Counted from the first letter of the stretch, positions 42,921 through 52,268 are shown. The stretch is 53,681 bases of DNA from JAVWJP01 sp036638975 (GCA_036638975.1 JAVWJP010000014.1:1-53681), one strand, 5' to 3'. The notes: generated from the sequence alone by a model not told the origin. Numbers and translations are program-made.

Positions 42921-44204
42921 TTAAAATCTTACTTTTATAGAGTTTGCGTGGGCCGTAAGCCCCTCTTTGTCTGCTATAAGCACAACATCGGCACTTGCTT
43001 CTTTAAGCGCTTCCTCGGTGTAATATATAAAGCTTGTACGTTTAATAAAGCTATCTACCGAAAGCGGAGAGAAAAACCTTGCTGTTCCGCCGGTTGGCAA
43101 AACATGGTTTGGGCCTGCATAATAATCCCCCAAAGGCTCCGGCGAAAACTTGCCTAAGAATATAGAGCCGGCGTTGTCCAGCTTACCAACATATTCCATA
43201 GGGTTATTAAGCATTACCTCTAAGTGCTCAGGTGCTAAGTTGTTTGCAAGCTCTACCATTTCATCATTTGTGCGGCAAATAATTATGGCACCGTAATTTT
43301 TAAGAGAATCGGCTATAATATCGCTGCGCGATAGCATTTGCACCTGCTTTTTTAGCTCATCTACGGTTTTATTTGCAATGCTCTCGCAAGTTGTAAGCAA
43401 TATAGCAGATGCTATTCTATCATGCTCCGCCTGACTCATCATGTCGGCAGCCAAATATTTGGGGTCTGCTGTTTCATCTGCCATAATTAAAATCTCACTC
43501 GGTCCCGCTATCATGTCAATATCAACGGTACCATATAACAAACGCTTTGCGGTTGCCACATAAATATTACCGGGTCCCACAATTTTATCAACCTTAGGTA
43601 TAGTTTGTGTGCCAAAAGCAAGTGCGGCAACAGCCTGCGCACCGCCTGTTAAAAATATTCTGTCAACACCGGCAATGGCCGCCGCTACAAGAATATCTTT
43701 ATTCGCCTTACCGTTTTTAAGCGGAGGCGTAACCATAATAAGTTCTTTAACCCCTGCTATTTTTGCAGGTACTGCATTCATCAAAACCGAAGACGGGTAT
43801 GCGGCTGTGCCTCCGGGCACATAAAGCCCCACCCTGTTAAGCCCGCGCACCCGCTGCCCCATTATAACACCGTTTTCTTTTGTATCAATAAAGCTTTGAT
43901 GTTTTTGTCTTGTGTGAAACTCGGTAATATTAGCCATTGCGTTAAGCAGGGCTTCTACAAACGAAGGCTCTGCTTCTGTCAAAGCATCGCTTATTTCCTC
44001 GCGCGAAACCTCAAGAACCTCGGGGCAATGTCCGTCAAACTTCAAAGTATATTCACGCAGTGCATCATCTCCGCGCGCTTTTACGTTGTCTATAATATCG
44101 CTAACAACAGCGCTTACCTTTTTGTCGGTTTCGCAGCTGCGTTCACGCAAACGTTCTATTAAAATAAACTCTGCACTGCCGTCTGCCTTTGTTATACTTA
44201 CCAT
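42921..44204 (-). CDS. hisD: Histidinol dehydrogenase
   Basis: A 427-residue zinc enzyme doing the last two steps of histidine synthesis. Seen: GQRVRGLNRVGLYVPGG start block, VDKIVGPGNIYVATAKR, and the zinc-site GPSEILIMAD and SQAEHD blocks. The ATG at 44204 has AAAGGAG at 7 bases. It opens a short his unit in which hisG, usually first, is missing. Confidence 0.95.
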   Translation of the reverse strand: MVSITKADGSAEFILIERLRERSCETDKKVSAVVSDIIDNVKARGDDALREYTLKFDGHCPEVLEVSREEISDALTEAEPSFVEALLNAMANITEFHTRQKHQSFIDTKENGVIMGQRVRGLNRVGLYVPGGTAAYPSSVLMNAVPAKIAGVKELIMVTPPLKNGKANKDILVAAAIAGVDRIFLTGGAQAVAALAFGTQTIPKVDKIVGPGNIYVATAKRLLYGTVDIDMIAGPSEILIMADETADPKYLAADMMSQAEHDRIASAILLTTCESIANKTVDELKKQVQMLSRSDIIADSLKNYGAIIICRTNDEMVELANNLAPEHLEVMLNNPMEYVGKLDNAGSIFLGKFSPEPLGDYYAGPNHVLPTGGTARFFSPLSVDSFIKRTSFIYYTEEALKEASADVVLIADKEGLTAHANSIKVRF

Positions 44205-44238
44205 GTTTACACTCCTTTTATATTGGTGCTGTCTTATT

Positions 44239-44268
44239 ATGATACCACTAAAAAGAGTTACGTGTCAA
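44239..44268 (-). promoter_or_regulatory. Promoter of hisDCB
   Basis: A perfect TTGACA (44268-44263), 18-base spacer and TGG-TATCAT extended -10 (44247-44239) on the minus strand, about 35 bases before the hisD start codon. The leader is too short for a T-box. The -35 box forms most of the loop of the polC terminator. Confidence 0.75.
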
Positions 44269-44276
44269 TAACTCTT
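44250..44276 (-). terminator. Terminator after polC overlapping the his promoter
   Basis: An 8-bp perfect stem (44253-44260 with 44269-44276) with an 8-base loop and a T5 run on the minus strand, about 16 bases after the polC stop. Its loop contains the -35 hexamer of hisD. Confidence 0.75.
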
Positions 44277-44291
44277 GTACTTGCGCATTGC

Positions 44292-47200
44292 TTAAAAAAA
44301 GCTCATTTGGCTGCTTTCGGGTAAATCTCCCATAGCACCGGCAGCATCAAGCATTTCTACAGTGCCCTTGCCAACGCCGGCCCTTGTGCCAACTTCTTCT
44401 TTAGAAAGATACGTGCCGCCGCGCCCTGCCTCCTCCAACGCCTTAGCCGCTGTTTCTCCCAAGCCGCGAAGGGCACAAAATGGCAGCCGGATTTTACCGT
44501 CCTCTACAATATACCGCGTCGCGGTTGAAAGAAACAAATCTACAGGTAAAAATTCTATTCCCCGCGCCATCATTTCGTTTACTATCTGCAAGGTGTTGTA
44601 TTGGTCGTCCTCTTTTGTAGTACGCTCATTTCCTCGCATTTTAAGCTCTGAAAGCTTCATTTTTACCGCACCTCTGCCGCGTATAGCAGATTCTGCATCA
44701 AAATCGCCCCCACGCACAGTAAACATTGCGGCGTAGAACTCTACAGGACGGTAAATTTTATACCAGCAAAGCCGTATAGCACCAATTACATATGCTGCTG
44801 CGTGTGCCTTTGGAAACATATATTTTATCTTCATACAGCTGTCTATGTACCACTGCGGAACACCGCACGCCTTCATCTCGTCAATATATTCTGCCGTTAA
44901 AAGTGTAGTAGCCTTGCCTTTACGCGTAATTTCCATAATTTTAAACGCACTTTTGGGTTTTAAACCCTTGTGCAAAAGATATGTCATTATGCTGTCGCGT
45001 GTTCCTATAACATCTGCTATGGTGCAAGTTCCGTTTTTTATAAGCTCCTGCGCATTGCCAAGCCAAACATCTGTACCGTGCGAAAGCCCCGAAATTTGCA
45101 GTAAATCAGAAAAATGCACAGGGTGTGCGTCCTCCAGCATACCGCGTACAAACGGAGTTCCCATCTCCGGTATGCCCAGTGTACCCGTGTTGCAGTCTAT
45201 CTCCTCGGCGGTAACGCCTAGTGCCTCCGGCGAGGTAAAAAGGCTCATAACTTTTTCATCACTAAGCGGTACATCAAGCACCTTTACACCTGTAAGGTCC
45301 TCTAAATGCTTGTACAGTGTAGGTACATCGTGCCCAAGCTCGTCCAGCTTTAAAATTGTATCATGCAACGAGTGGAAATCAAAATGTGTTGTAAATACGC
45401 CGGAATCGGCAGAATCGGCAGGGTGCTGAATCGGCGTAAAATCGTAAACTTCATAGTTATTAGGCACAACCACCATTCCGCCCGGGTGCTGCCCTGTTGT
45501 GCGCTTTATACCTGTGCAGCCGTTTATAAGGCGCTGCTCCTCCGCCTTATGTACGACACGGCCTTTTTCCTCAAGATATTTTTTAACATAGCCATAAGCG
45601 GTCTTATCAGCAACGGTGGCAATTGTTCCTGCTTTAAAAACATGGCTTGTACCAAAAAGCTCCTCTGTATAGCGGTGTGCGCGCGACTGATATTCACCAG
45701 AAAAGTTAAGGTCTATATCCGGCGCTTTATCGCCGTCAAAGCCCAAAAATGTTTCAAATGGTATGTCGTGTCCGTCACGGTTATATGCAGTACCGCAAAT
45801 AGGACAGTTCTTTTCCGGCAAATCGAAGCCTGAGCCGACAGAACCGTCTGTTATAAACTCGCTATGCTTGCATTTAGGGCATACATAATGCGGTGGCAAT
45901 GGGTTTACCTCCGAAATACCTGCCATAGTTGCCACAAAAGACGAGCCTACAGAGCCACGCGAGCCAACAAGATAGCCCTCTTTTTCAGATTCCCAAACAA
46001 GCTTTTGCGCAATAATATAGAGCACGGCAAAGCCATGCTTTATAATAGAGCCAAGCTCGCGCTCCAAGCGGTTTTTTACAATTTCGGGCACATCTTCGCC
46101 ATATATTTTTCGCGCCTTAGTCCAAGTGATATTTTGCAAATCGTCCTCACAGCCATCAATTGTAGGCGTATAAGTGCCGTCGGGTATAGGCTTTATGCCA
46201 TTATCTATCATATTTGCAATAAGGTTTGTGTTGGTAACAACAACCTCATACGCTTTTTCTTCACCCAGATACGCAAATTCCTCAAGCATTTCATCGGTTG
46301 TACGCATATAAAGCGGTGCTTGTAAATCGGCATCTGAATATCCCATGCCTGTCATTAGTACCTGCCTAAAAATATTGTCCGTTTTTTGTATCATATGCGC
46401 ATCTGTCGTTGCAACCACGGGTATAGAAAGCTCATCTCCGAGGCGCACTATTATCTTATTATATTCCTGCAAGGCTTCATGGTCCTTTGCTGTGCCGTTG
46501 CGAATTAAAAATTCGTTATTTCCTATTGGCTGAATCTCTAAAAAGTCATAAAATCTTGCTATCTCACACAGCTCATCGTGGCTTTTGCCATCTAATATAC
46601 TGCGAAAAAGCTCCCCCGCCTCGCAGGCGCTGCCTATTATAAGCCCTTCGCGCAGCTCTAAAAGGTCGGTTTTTGGTATGCGGGGTTTTTTATAAAAATA
46701 GTTTATATGTGCTCTTGAGATTAATTTATAAAGATTTTTAAGCCCTGCCTGGTTTTTAACCAGTATAATTTGATGATAGGAAGGCAATTTTTTATAATCG
46801 TCCTCCATTCCGTTATCATCGACAAAATAAGCCTCAACGCCATAAATTGGTTTAAAGCTTCCTCCGCTTTTTTGTATTTTTTTAACCGCTGCGGCAACAT
46901 CGGGGAAAGCCTGAACAACGCCATGGTCTGTCAGCGCAAGCGCAGTTTGCCCCCACGCGGCAGCTCTTGCGACGATATCGGAGGCAGGTGCCATTCCGTC
47001 CATAGATGACATATTGCTGTGGCAGTGCAGCTCTATGCGCTTTATCGGAGCATCATCTGTATAAATATACTTAGAAACAAGGCTTATATCGCGTGGGCGT
47101 ATGGAATATTCTTTGTCATATTTATCATACGAAACTTCTCCGTTTACTAAAATAGTTACGCCTTTAACTATACTTTCGTAGGGCTTTGCCTTCTCTTTAA

Positions 47201-48056
47201 GCTCTATAATTTTCAGCATATTGCTGCCTGTATAATCTGTAAAAAACACCGACATAATGATGCGGTCGCCGGCACGGGTTTCGCGGGTTTCCACCTCAAA
47301 AACATCTCCCCAAACAGTCACCTTTGTGCTCTCTGGGTTAAGCTCGCTAAGCGGCTGCGGAGCTGCCTTTACAGGCTTACCTATAATTGCTTTTATTGTA
47401 GAAATATCATACGGAAGTGCCTCTTGCCCGTTTGGCTTTGCGGCGGGCTTAGAGCGCTTTATGTCGTCGCTTTTTGCCGCTGTGCGTTCTGTATTGTTGC
47501 TTTCTTGCACTTCATTTTCGCGCAAGACAACTCTGTCGCGCTCTACGGCTTCGTTAAAGCTTTGTGTATGCTCTGATATTTCGGTTTCGCCTGTAAATCG
47601 CACCTCACAGCTTACACCAAATTCATCGTGCAAAAGCCTTGCAATTTTCCCTTCACAGCCAAGGCTTGCCAGCATATCCCCTCCGCCGTGAATAAGGCTT
47701 ATTTCAAACGCGTCATCATCACAAAGCGTTGCCTTTGCATCATTAAAAAAGCCATTAATTATCGTGCCGCCGTGACTAAGCTCTTTTTCTATATTATTAA
47801 GGTAATCTCCGCTTAAAAGTTCTTTTGGATATTTTGCATTTATACGTACACGGCTTAGCTTAAAAGCAGACCTAATATTATTTTCAGCCTCAAAAATAAG
47901 CTCTTTTTCTGCAATATCTGTCATGTGCATTTCAAAGGACATTTCGCGTGCTTCTTTTTTAAGCACAATATTTAAAAGCACTGCATCTAAAAAAAACAGC
48001 GGTGCATTTTGCGGGGCAAACTTTAAAAACATATCCCTAAAGCATTTATATTCCAT
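44292..48056 (-). CDS. polC: PolC-type DNA polymerase III alpha subunit lacking the exonuclease domain
   Basis: The replicative polymerase, 1254 residues against about 1440 usual. Order seen: N-terminal domain (1 to about 160), linker, OB fold (about 244-329), PHP domain (about 342-600), polymerase with a CPKC/CPIC zinc finger (C726, C729, C751, C754), catalytic aspartates D780 and D782 (PDIDLNFSGE) and C-terminal QMSFF, a clamp-binding motif. The DEDD proofreading exonuclease normally inserted in the PHP domain is absent: the frame passes from YGVEAYFVDD (about 405-414) straight to SYHQIILVKNQAGLKNL (about 426-442), with no gap, stop or frameshift. PHP metal ligands H344, H346, D353, H378, E408, H428, C478, D552 and H554 all seem present. 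Last gene of the frr-to-polC run. Identity is certain; how it proofreads is not. Confidence 0.95.
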   Translation of the reverse strand: MEYKCFRDMFLKFAPQNAPLFFLDAVLLNIVLKKEAREMSFEMHMTDIAEKELIFEAENNIRSAFKLSRVRINAKYPKELLSGDYLNNIEKELSHGGTIINGFFNDAKATLCDDDAFEISLIHGGGDMLASLGCEGKIARLLHDEFGVSCEVRFTGETEISEHTQSFNEAVERDRVVLRENEVQESNNTERTAAKSDDIKRSKPAAKPNGQEALPYDISTIKAIIGKPVKAAPQPLSELNPESTKVTVWGDVFEVETRETRAGDRIIMSVFFTDYTGSNMLKIIELKEKAKPYESIVKGVTILVNGEVSYDKYDKEYSIRPRDISLVSKYIYTDDAPIKRIELHCHSNMSSMDGMAPASDIVARAAAWGQTALALTDHGVVQAFPDVAAAVKKIQKSGGSFKPIYGVEAYFVDDNGMEDDYKKLPSYHQIILVKNQAGLKNLYKLISRAHINYFYKKPRIPKTDLLELREGLIIGSACEAGELFRSILDGKSHDELCEIARFYDFLEIQPIGNNEFLIRNGTAKDHEALQEYNKIIVRLGDELSIPVVATTDAHMIQKTDNIFRQVLMTGMGYSDADLQAPLYMRTTDEMLEEFAYLGEEKAYEVVVTNTNLIANMIDNGIKPIPDGTYTPTIDGCEDDLQNITWTKARKIYGEDVPEIVKNRLERELGSIIKHGFAVLYIIAQKLVWESEKEGYLVGSRGSVGSSFVATMAGISEVNPLPPHYVCPKCKHSEFITDGSVGSGFDLPEKNCPICGTAYNRDGHDIPFETFLGFDGDKAPDIDLNFSGEYQSRAHRYTEELFGTSHVFKAGTIATVADKTAYGYVKKYLEEKGRVVHKAEEQRLINGCTGIKRTTGQHPGGMVVVPNNYEVYDFTPIQHPADSADSGVFTTHFDFHSLHDTILKLDELGHDVPTLYKHLEDLTGVKVLDVPLSDEKVMSLFTSPEALGVTAEEIDCNTGTLGIPEMGTPFVRGMLEDAHPVHFSDLLQISGLSHGTDVWLGNAQELIKNGTCTIADVIGTRDSIMTYLLHKGLKPKSAFKIMEITRKGKATTLLTAEYIDEMKACGVPQWYIDSCMKIKYMFPKAHAAAYVIGAIRLCWYKIYRPVEFYAAMFTVRGGDFDAESAIRGRGAVKMKLSELKMRGNERTTKEDDQYNTLQIVNEMMARGIEFLPVDLFLSTATRYIVEDGKIRLPFCALRGLGETAAKALEEAGRGGTYLSKEEVGTRAGVGKGTVEMLDAAGAMGDLPESSQMSFF

Positions 48057-48073
48057 GGTTCGCCCACCCTTTT

Positions 48074-49120
48074 TTACATATTTTCTATTTCGCGCAAAAG
48101 CTCGTCCACAATTTGGTCCTCGGGTACCTTGCGCAGAGCCTTCCCTTTTTTAAATATAAGCCCTTCGCTAATGCCACCCGCAACACCTATATCAGCCTCT
48201 CGTGCTTCGCCCGGCCCGTTTACCGCACAGCCCATTATAGCCACCGATAAGTTTTTGTTGCAATTTTCAAGTGCTTTTTCAACCTTATTTGCAAGCCCTA
48301 TCAAGTCTATATTTGTCCTGCCGCAGGTTGGGCATGAGGTAAAGCGTATACCCTTGTCAGAGATATTAAGCCCCCGCAAAATATCTTTTGCTGCCGCAAT
48401 TTCTTTTACAGGGTCTGCCGTAAGCGAAACTCTAATTGTGTCACCTATACCGTCACACAACAGGCTACCTATGCCTATTGCCGACTTTATAAGCCCCATG
48501 CGCTCTGTACCTGCTTCGGTTACACCGAGGTGCAGCGGGTAGTTGTGCCGCTGTGACATAAGCCTGTAAGCAGCTATCATTGTCTGTACGTTACTTGCCT
48601 TTATAGAAACCACTATATCATTAAAATCGTATTTATGCAAAAGCGATATATGATGTTCGGCGCTTTCTACCAGTGCTTCTGCCGTGGGAGAACCATATTT
48701 TGCTAAGATTTCTTTTTCTACAGAGCCGCTGTTTACACCTATACGAATTGGCACATTATGTAAATTACACGCCATTGCCACTTCTTTTACGCGAGAAGCT
48801 TCACCTATATTCCCAGGGTTAATACGAATTTTATCTATACCCGCCGCAACAGAAGCAAGGGCTAAATGGTAGTCAAAGTGAATGTCGGCAACAAGTGGTA
48901 TTTTAACAGCGTTTTTTATAGCCGAAATAAGCGCCACGGCGGCAGAGTTTGGCACAGAAACACGTAAAATCTGGCAGCCTGCCGCCTCAAGCTCTACAGC
49001 CTGTTTAACGTTGCCGTCAATATCGTCCGCACGCACATTAAGCATAGACTGCACTGTGACAGGTGCGCCTCCACCGACAAGAACACCGCCTATATTAACC
49101 TGTTTTGTCGTATAGCTCAT
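48074..49120 (-). CDS. ispG: HMBPP synthase (IspG/GcpE)
   Basis: A 348-residue [4Fe-4S] enzyme that makes HMBPP, the substrate of IspH, in the MEP pathway. The cluster cysteines lie in TSCPTCGRTNID and GCAVNGPGE. The N-terminal TIM-barrel region is intact. I start at the ATG at 49120 (AGGTGA 3-5 bases upstream); the frame is open to 49165. It lies between rseP and polC, 17 bases before polC, as in many Clostridia. Confidence 0.95.
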   Translation of the reverse strand: MSYTTKQVNIGGVLVGGGAPVTVQSMLNVRADDIDGNVKQAVELEAAGCQILRVSVPNSAAVALISAIKNAVKIPLVADIHFDYHLALASVAAGIDKIRINPGNIGEASRVKEVAMACNLHNVPIRIGVNSGSVEKEILAKYGSPTAEALVESAEHHISLLHKYDFNDIVVSIKASNVQTMIAAYRLMSQRHNYPLHLGVTEAGTERMGLIKSAIGIGSLLCDGIGDTIRVSLTADPVKEIAAAKDILRGLNISDKGIRFTSCPTCGRTNIDLIGLANKVEKALENCNKNLSVAIMGCAVNGPGEAREADIGVAGGISEGLIFKKGKALRKVPEDQIVDELLREIENM

Positions 49121-49124
49121 GGTT

Positions 49125-50153
49125 TCACCTCGTAAAAAGTTTTGCAATATCGTTAAAGGTAACAAAAAGCATAAGCCCCATAAGAAGTATCATACCTGCT
49201 GTATTGACATAATTTTCGTACTTTGCAGGCACCGGCTTACGCAGCACAGCTTCTATTGCCAAAAACAAAAGCTTTCCGCCATCTAAAGCAGGCAGTGGCA
49301 ACAGGTTAAACACACCTAAGTTTACAGTTATAAAGGCTATAAGCATTAAAAGCGGGCGCAGACCCAAGCTGCTTGCATGGGTTATTATAGCGGTAACGCC
49401 TACAGGACCCGAGAGCTGGTTCATCGCATATTTTCCCGAAACCAAATCTACAAGGCTAACCCATACCATTTTTGCTATAGAGCCTGTATAATAAAAACTG
49501 CTTTTAAGCACCGAAAAAAAAGTTTTTTTAAGTGGTAACACGGTAAAATCTATATATATAGATTTTGTTCCGTCCTCAAGAGCAGTTAATTTAAAAGGTA
49601 CTTGCAGCTTCAATTTTTCATTACCGCGTTTTACTGTTATGTCTACTATTCCATCATCGTCACGCACAAGACCAAAAACTATGTCATTATCAGAATTAAC
49701 TTTTGAGTCGTTTATTTTTACAATTTTATCACCAATCTGCAAAACAGAGCTGCTAACGGAATCAGTCTGAAAATTAGAAATTATATTAGTACCAAGCAGC
49801 GGCTGCATGGTAAGCAGAATAACAACTACAATAAAACCCAATAAAAGGTTCATAATGCCGCCCGATGCCATTACAACTGCGCGCTTCCACAGCTTTTGCT
49901 TAGGAAACGCACGTTCGTCCTCGCTGTCCTCGTCATCTCCGTCTATAGAAACATATCCTCCAAGCGGAAATGCCCGCAGAGCATATGTCGTTTCGCCCTT
50001 TGTAAACTTAAAAATAGCAGGACCGAAGCCTAAAGCAAAGTCGTTCACCTTCATATTAAATAGCTTTGCAAATGTAAAATGTCCCAGCTCATGCACAAAA
50101 ATAAATACGCCAAATATAACTATTGCAAGTAAAATACCACTTAAAGTTTGCAA
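49125..50153 (-). CDS. rseP: RseP-family site-2 membrane metalloprotease
   Basis: A 342-residue intramembrane zinc protease. HELGH is at 21-25 in the first helix, a PDZ domain (about 115-195) follows, and the second zinc-site motif is LLPLPALDGG near residue 283. Four membrane helices. In B. subtilis the homologue RasP cuts anti-sigma RsiW and signal peptide remnants. The start is a TTG at 50153 with GAGGTG 8 bases upstream. It lies 5 bases after dxr. Confidence 0.94.
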   Translation of the reverse strand: MQTLSGILLAIVIFGVFIFVHELGHFTFAKLFNMKVNDFALGFGPAIFKFTKGETTYALRAFPLGGYVSIDGDDEDSEDERAFPKQKLWKRAVVMASGGIMNLLLGFIVVVILLTMQPLLGTNIISNFQTDSVSSSVLQIGDKIVKINDSKVNSDNDIVFGLVRDDDGIVDITVKRGNEKLKLQVPFKLTALEDGTKSIYIDFTVLPLKKTFFSVLKSSFYYTGSIAKMVWVSLVDLVSGKYAMNQLSGPVGVTAIITHASSLGLRPLLMLIAFITVNLGVFNLLPLPALDGGKLLFLAIEAVLRKPVPAKYENYVNTAGMILLMGLMLFVTFNDIAKLFTR

Positions 50154-50158
50154 ATATA

Positions 50159-51331
50159 TTACACCTCATTTTCAGCTTTTAAGCATTCTGCCGCCGCCTT
50201 AACAAATTCTCGTGCCAATTCATCGGCTTCAAATATATCTTCCAGCTCATATTCTTCCTTGAATACCAAAAGCTCATTCAAAGCGCGGCGCACAAGTGTG
50301 CCAATTTGTAAAAATTCTATTTTATCGTCAAGAAACAACTCCACCGCCTGTTCGTTAGCCCCATTTACTATAGCCGGTGCAAGCCCGCCCTTAGTAATTG
50401 CATCTATACAGACAGACAGGCACTCAAACGTTTGTGTATCCGGCTTAAAAAAGCTTAATTTGCCTATGCTTGTAAGCGAAAGCTGTTCTACTTTACACGG
50501 CAGCCGTTTGGGGTATGTAAGCGCATATTGTATAGGAATTTTCATATCCGGTACTCCCATTTGCGCAATGACAGAGTTATCTTCAAATTCCACTGCCGAA
50601 TGTATAATGCTCTCGCGCTGCACCACTACTTCTATATTGCGCGGTAAAATGCCAAATAACCAAACAGCCTCAATAACCTCAAGCCCTTTGTTCATCATAG
50701 TAGCGGAGTCTATTGTAATTTTTGCTCCCATGCTCCAATTGGGGTGCTTTAATGCCGCTTCTTTTTTTACACCTTGCAGCTCCGGACGTGTCTTGCCAAA
50801 AAAAGGGCCGCCTGAGGCTGTGAGTAAAAGCTTTTTGGGCTTATTCTGCACATCAAACCCGCCAATGCACTGGAATATGGCGCTGTGCTCGCTGTCTACA
50901 GGTAAAATGCGAGCGCCTGTTTTTTTTGCAAGCTCTGTAACAAGCTTACCGCCTGTGACAAGGCTTTCTTTATTTGCAAGCGCAATGTCGCACCCGCGCG
51001 AAAGCGCCGCAACTGTGGGACGCAGCCCCGCAATCCCGACAATTGCATTTAGTACTATATCATTTTGCGGCAATGATGCCACAGTACATACAGCCTCTGC
51101 GCCGCCCAAAACAATTGTTTCTGAGCCTTTAAGCCTAATTTTAAGCTCCTCTGCACAAGCTTTGTCTGCAAGTACAGCATATTTTGGCTTATAATCGTAT
51201 ATTTGTTTTTGTAAAATATTAATATTTTTATTGGCAGAAAGTGCTAAAACTCTGTAGCCTAAAGCCTTGCAAACCTCCAGCGCCTGCCTGCCTATAGAGC
51301 CTGTAGAACCCAAAATTGTTATTTCTCTCAT
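50159..51331 (-). CDS. dxr: 1-deoxy-D-xylulose-5-phosphate reductoisomerase
   Basis: A 390-residue NADPH enzyme that makes methylerythritol phosphate, the target of fosmidomycin. The Rossmann motif LGSTGSIG is at 6-13; the DSEHSAIFQ metal-binding block and the LTASGGPF block follow. The ATG at 51331 is the only start that fits. The 97 bases between cdsA and this gene hold a possible 24-codon frame but no proven gene. Confidence 0.96.
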   Translation of the reverse strand: MREITILGSTGSIGRQALEVCKALGYRVLALSANKNINILQKQIYDYKPKYAVLADKACAEELKIRLKGSETIVLGGAEAVCTVASLPQNDIVLNAIVGIAGLRPTVAALSRGCDIALANKESLVTGGKLVTELAKKTGARILPVDSEHSAIFQCIGGFDVQNKPKKLLLTASGGPFFGKTRPELQGVKKEAALKHPNWSMGAKITIDSATMMNKGLEVIEAVWLFGILPRNIEVVVQRESIIHSAVEFEDNSVIAQMGVPDMKIPIQYALTYPKRLPCKVEQLSLTSIGKLSFFKPDTQTFECLSVCIDAITKGGLAPAIVNGANEQAVELFLDDKIEFLQIGTLVRRALNELLVFKEEYELEDIFEADELAREFVKAAAECLKAENEV

Positions 51332-51428
51332 GTTACCGTACCTCTAAAAAAACTGCGCCATGCCTTGCTGCCTGCGTAACTTTCCGCCTACAGCACCGCC
51401 TGACACAATTTTTGTCATCTTGCATTTT

Positions 51429-52265
51429 TTAGCTTAATATAGTGAAATAATGAATAAAAATGAATACTACAGGTGCCACAAAAAGTACGCTGTCAAAGCG
51501 GTCCATTACACCGCCATGCCCCGGCATAATAGAGCCGAAATCCTTTATGTCACACTGCCTTTTTATTACCGATGCCGTTAGGTCGCCCAATATTCCGGCA
51601 AGGGACGCCAATAATGCCAACACACAAAGCGCAAAATAATTTACAGTAATGCTAATTGAAAATATATTTTTGGCTGCCCATGTGTAAATAAACACCAACA
51701 AAACATAACAAACAAGGTTGAATAGAACACCGCCTACCGCACCCTCTATGGTCTTTTTAGGGCTAATATTTGGTGCCATTTTATGCTTACCAAAGGTTTT
51801 TCCCGCAAAAAATGCTCCTGTATCGGTAAGCCATGCGCCGCCCAATATAAGCAGCAGGTACATAATACTTATATGTACCTCAAAACGGTCGTGTACAAAT
51901 TGTAGCGGAGAAAAAGCGAACGGCACCATAAGCCCAAAGAAAAATGCCAGCGCTATTTTTTCTATATGCACCGTACTATGGTAGGCTATAAGAATTATGA
52001 AAAGCAAAAAAGCATAAACCATACAAATAACAGCAAGCCACGAGATTAAATGGTTGCTTTGTAAAAATGGTACTAAAACCGAGAACACAAGGCACACCGT
52101 ATAAAGCGGCTTGCATTCTATAAGCCCTGTAGCCTTAAAAAGCTCATACATAACCATAATTATAAGAAAAATTATAGCTATATTGAACACTATAGTTTTG
52201 TAAAACACAAGCACAAACGCCAAAACACAAAGACCCAGCATAGCAGAAATAATACGCTGTTTCAT
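51429..52265 (-). CDS. cdsA: Phosphatidate cytidylyltransferase
   Basis: A 278-residue polytopic enzyme that makes CDP-diacylglycerol for phospholipid synthesis. About eight helices and the C-terminal signature SxxKRxxxxKDFGxxxPGHGGxxDRxD are present (SVIKRQCDIKDFG, GHGGVMDRFDS). The ATG at 52265 has GGAGG 8 bases upstream. It lies 3 bases after uppS. Confidence 0.95.
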   Translation of the reverse strand: MKQRIISAMLGLCVLAFVLVFYKTIVFNIAIIFLIIMVMYELFKATGLIECKPLYTVCLVFSVLVPFLQSNHLISWLAVICMVYAFLLFIILIAYHSTVHIEKIALAFFFGLMVPFAFSPLQFVHDRFEVHISIMYLLLILGGAWLTDTGAFFAGKTFGKHKMAPNISPKKTIEGAVGGVLFNLVCYVLLVFIYTWAAKNIFSISITVNYFALCVLALLASLAGILGDLTASVIKRQCDIKDFGSIMPGHGGVMDRFDSVLFVAPVVFIFIHYFTILS

Positions 52266-52268
52266 ATG

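Noticed and set aside
44845..45429. 194-codon open frame antisense to polC
   Set aside because: No recognisable domain or ribosome binding site; opposite the polymerase domain of polC.
50148..51194. 348-codon open frame antisense to dxr
   Set aside because: Ser/Ala/Thr-rich translation without any family motif, no ribosome binding site, and it lies fully opposite a clear dxr. It is a shadow of codon bias.
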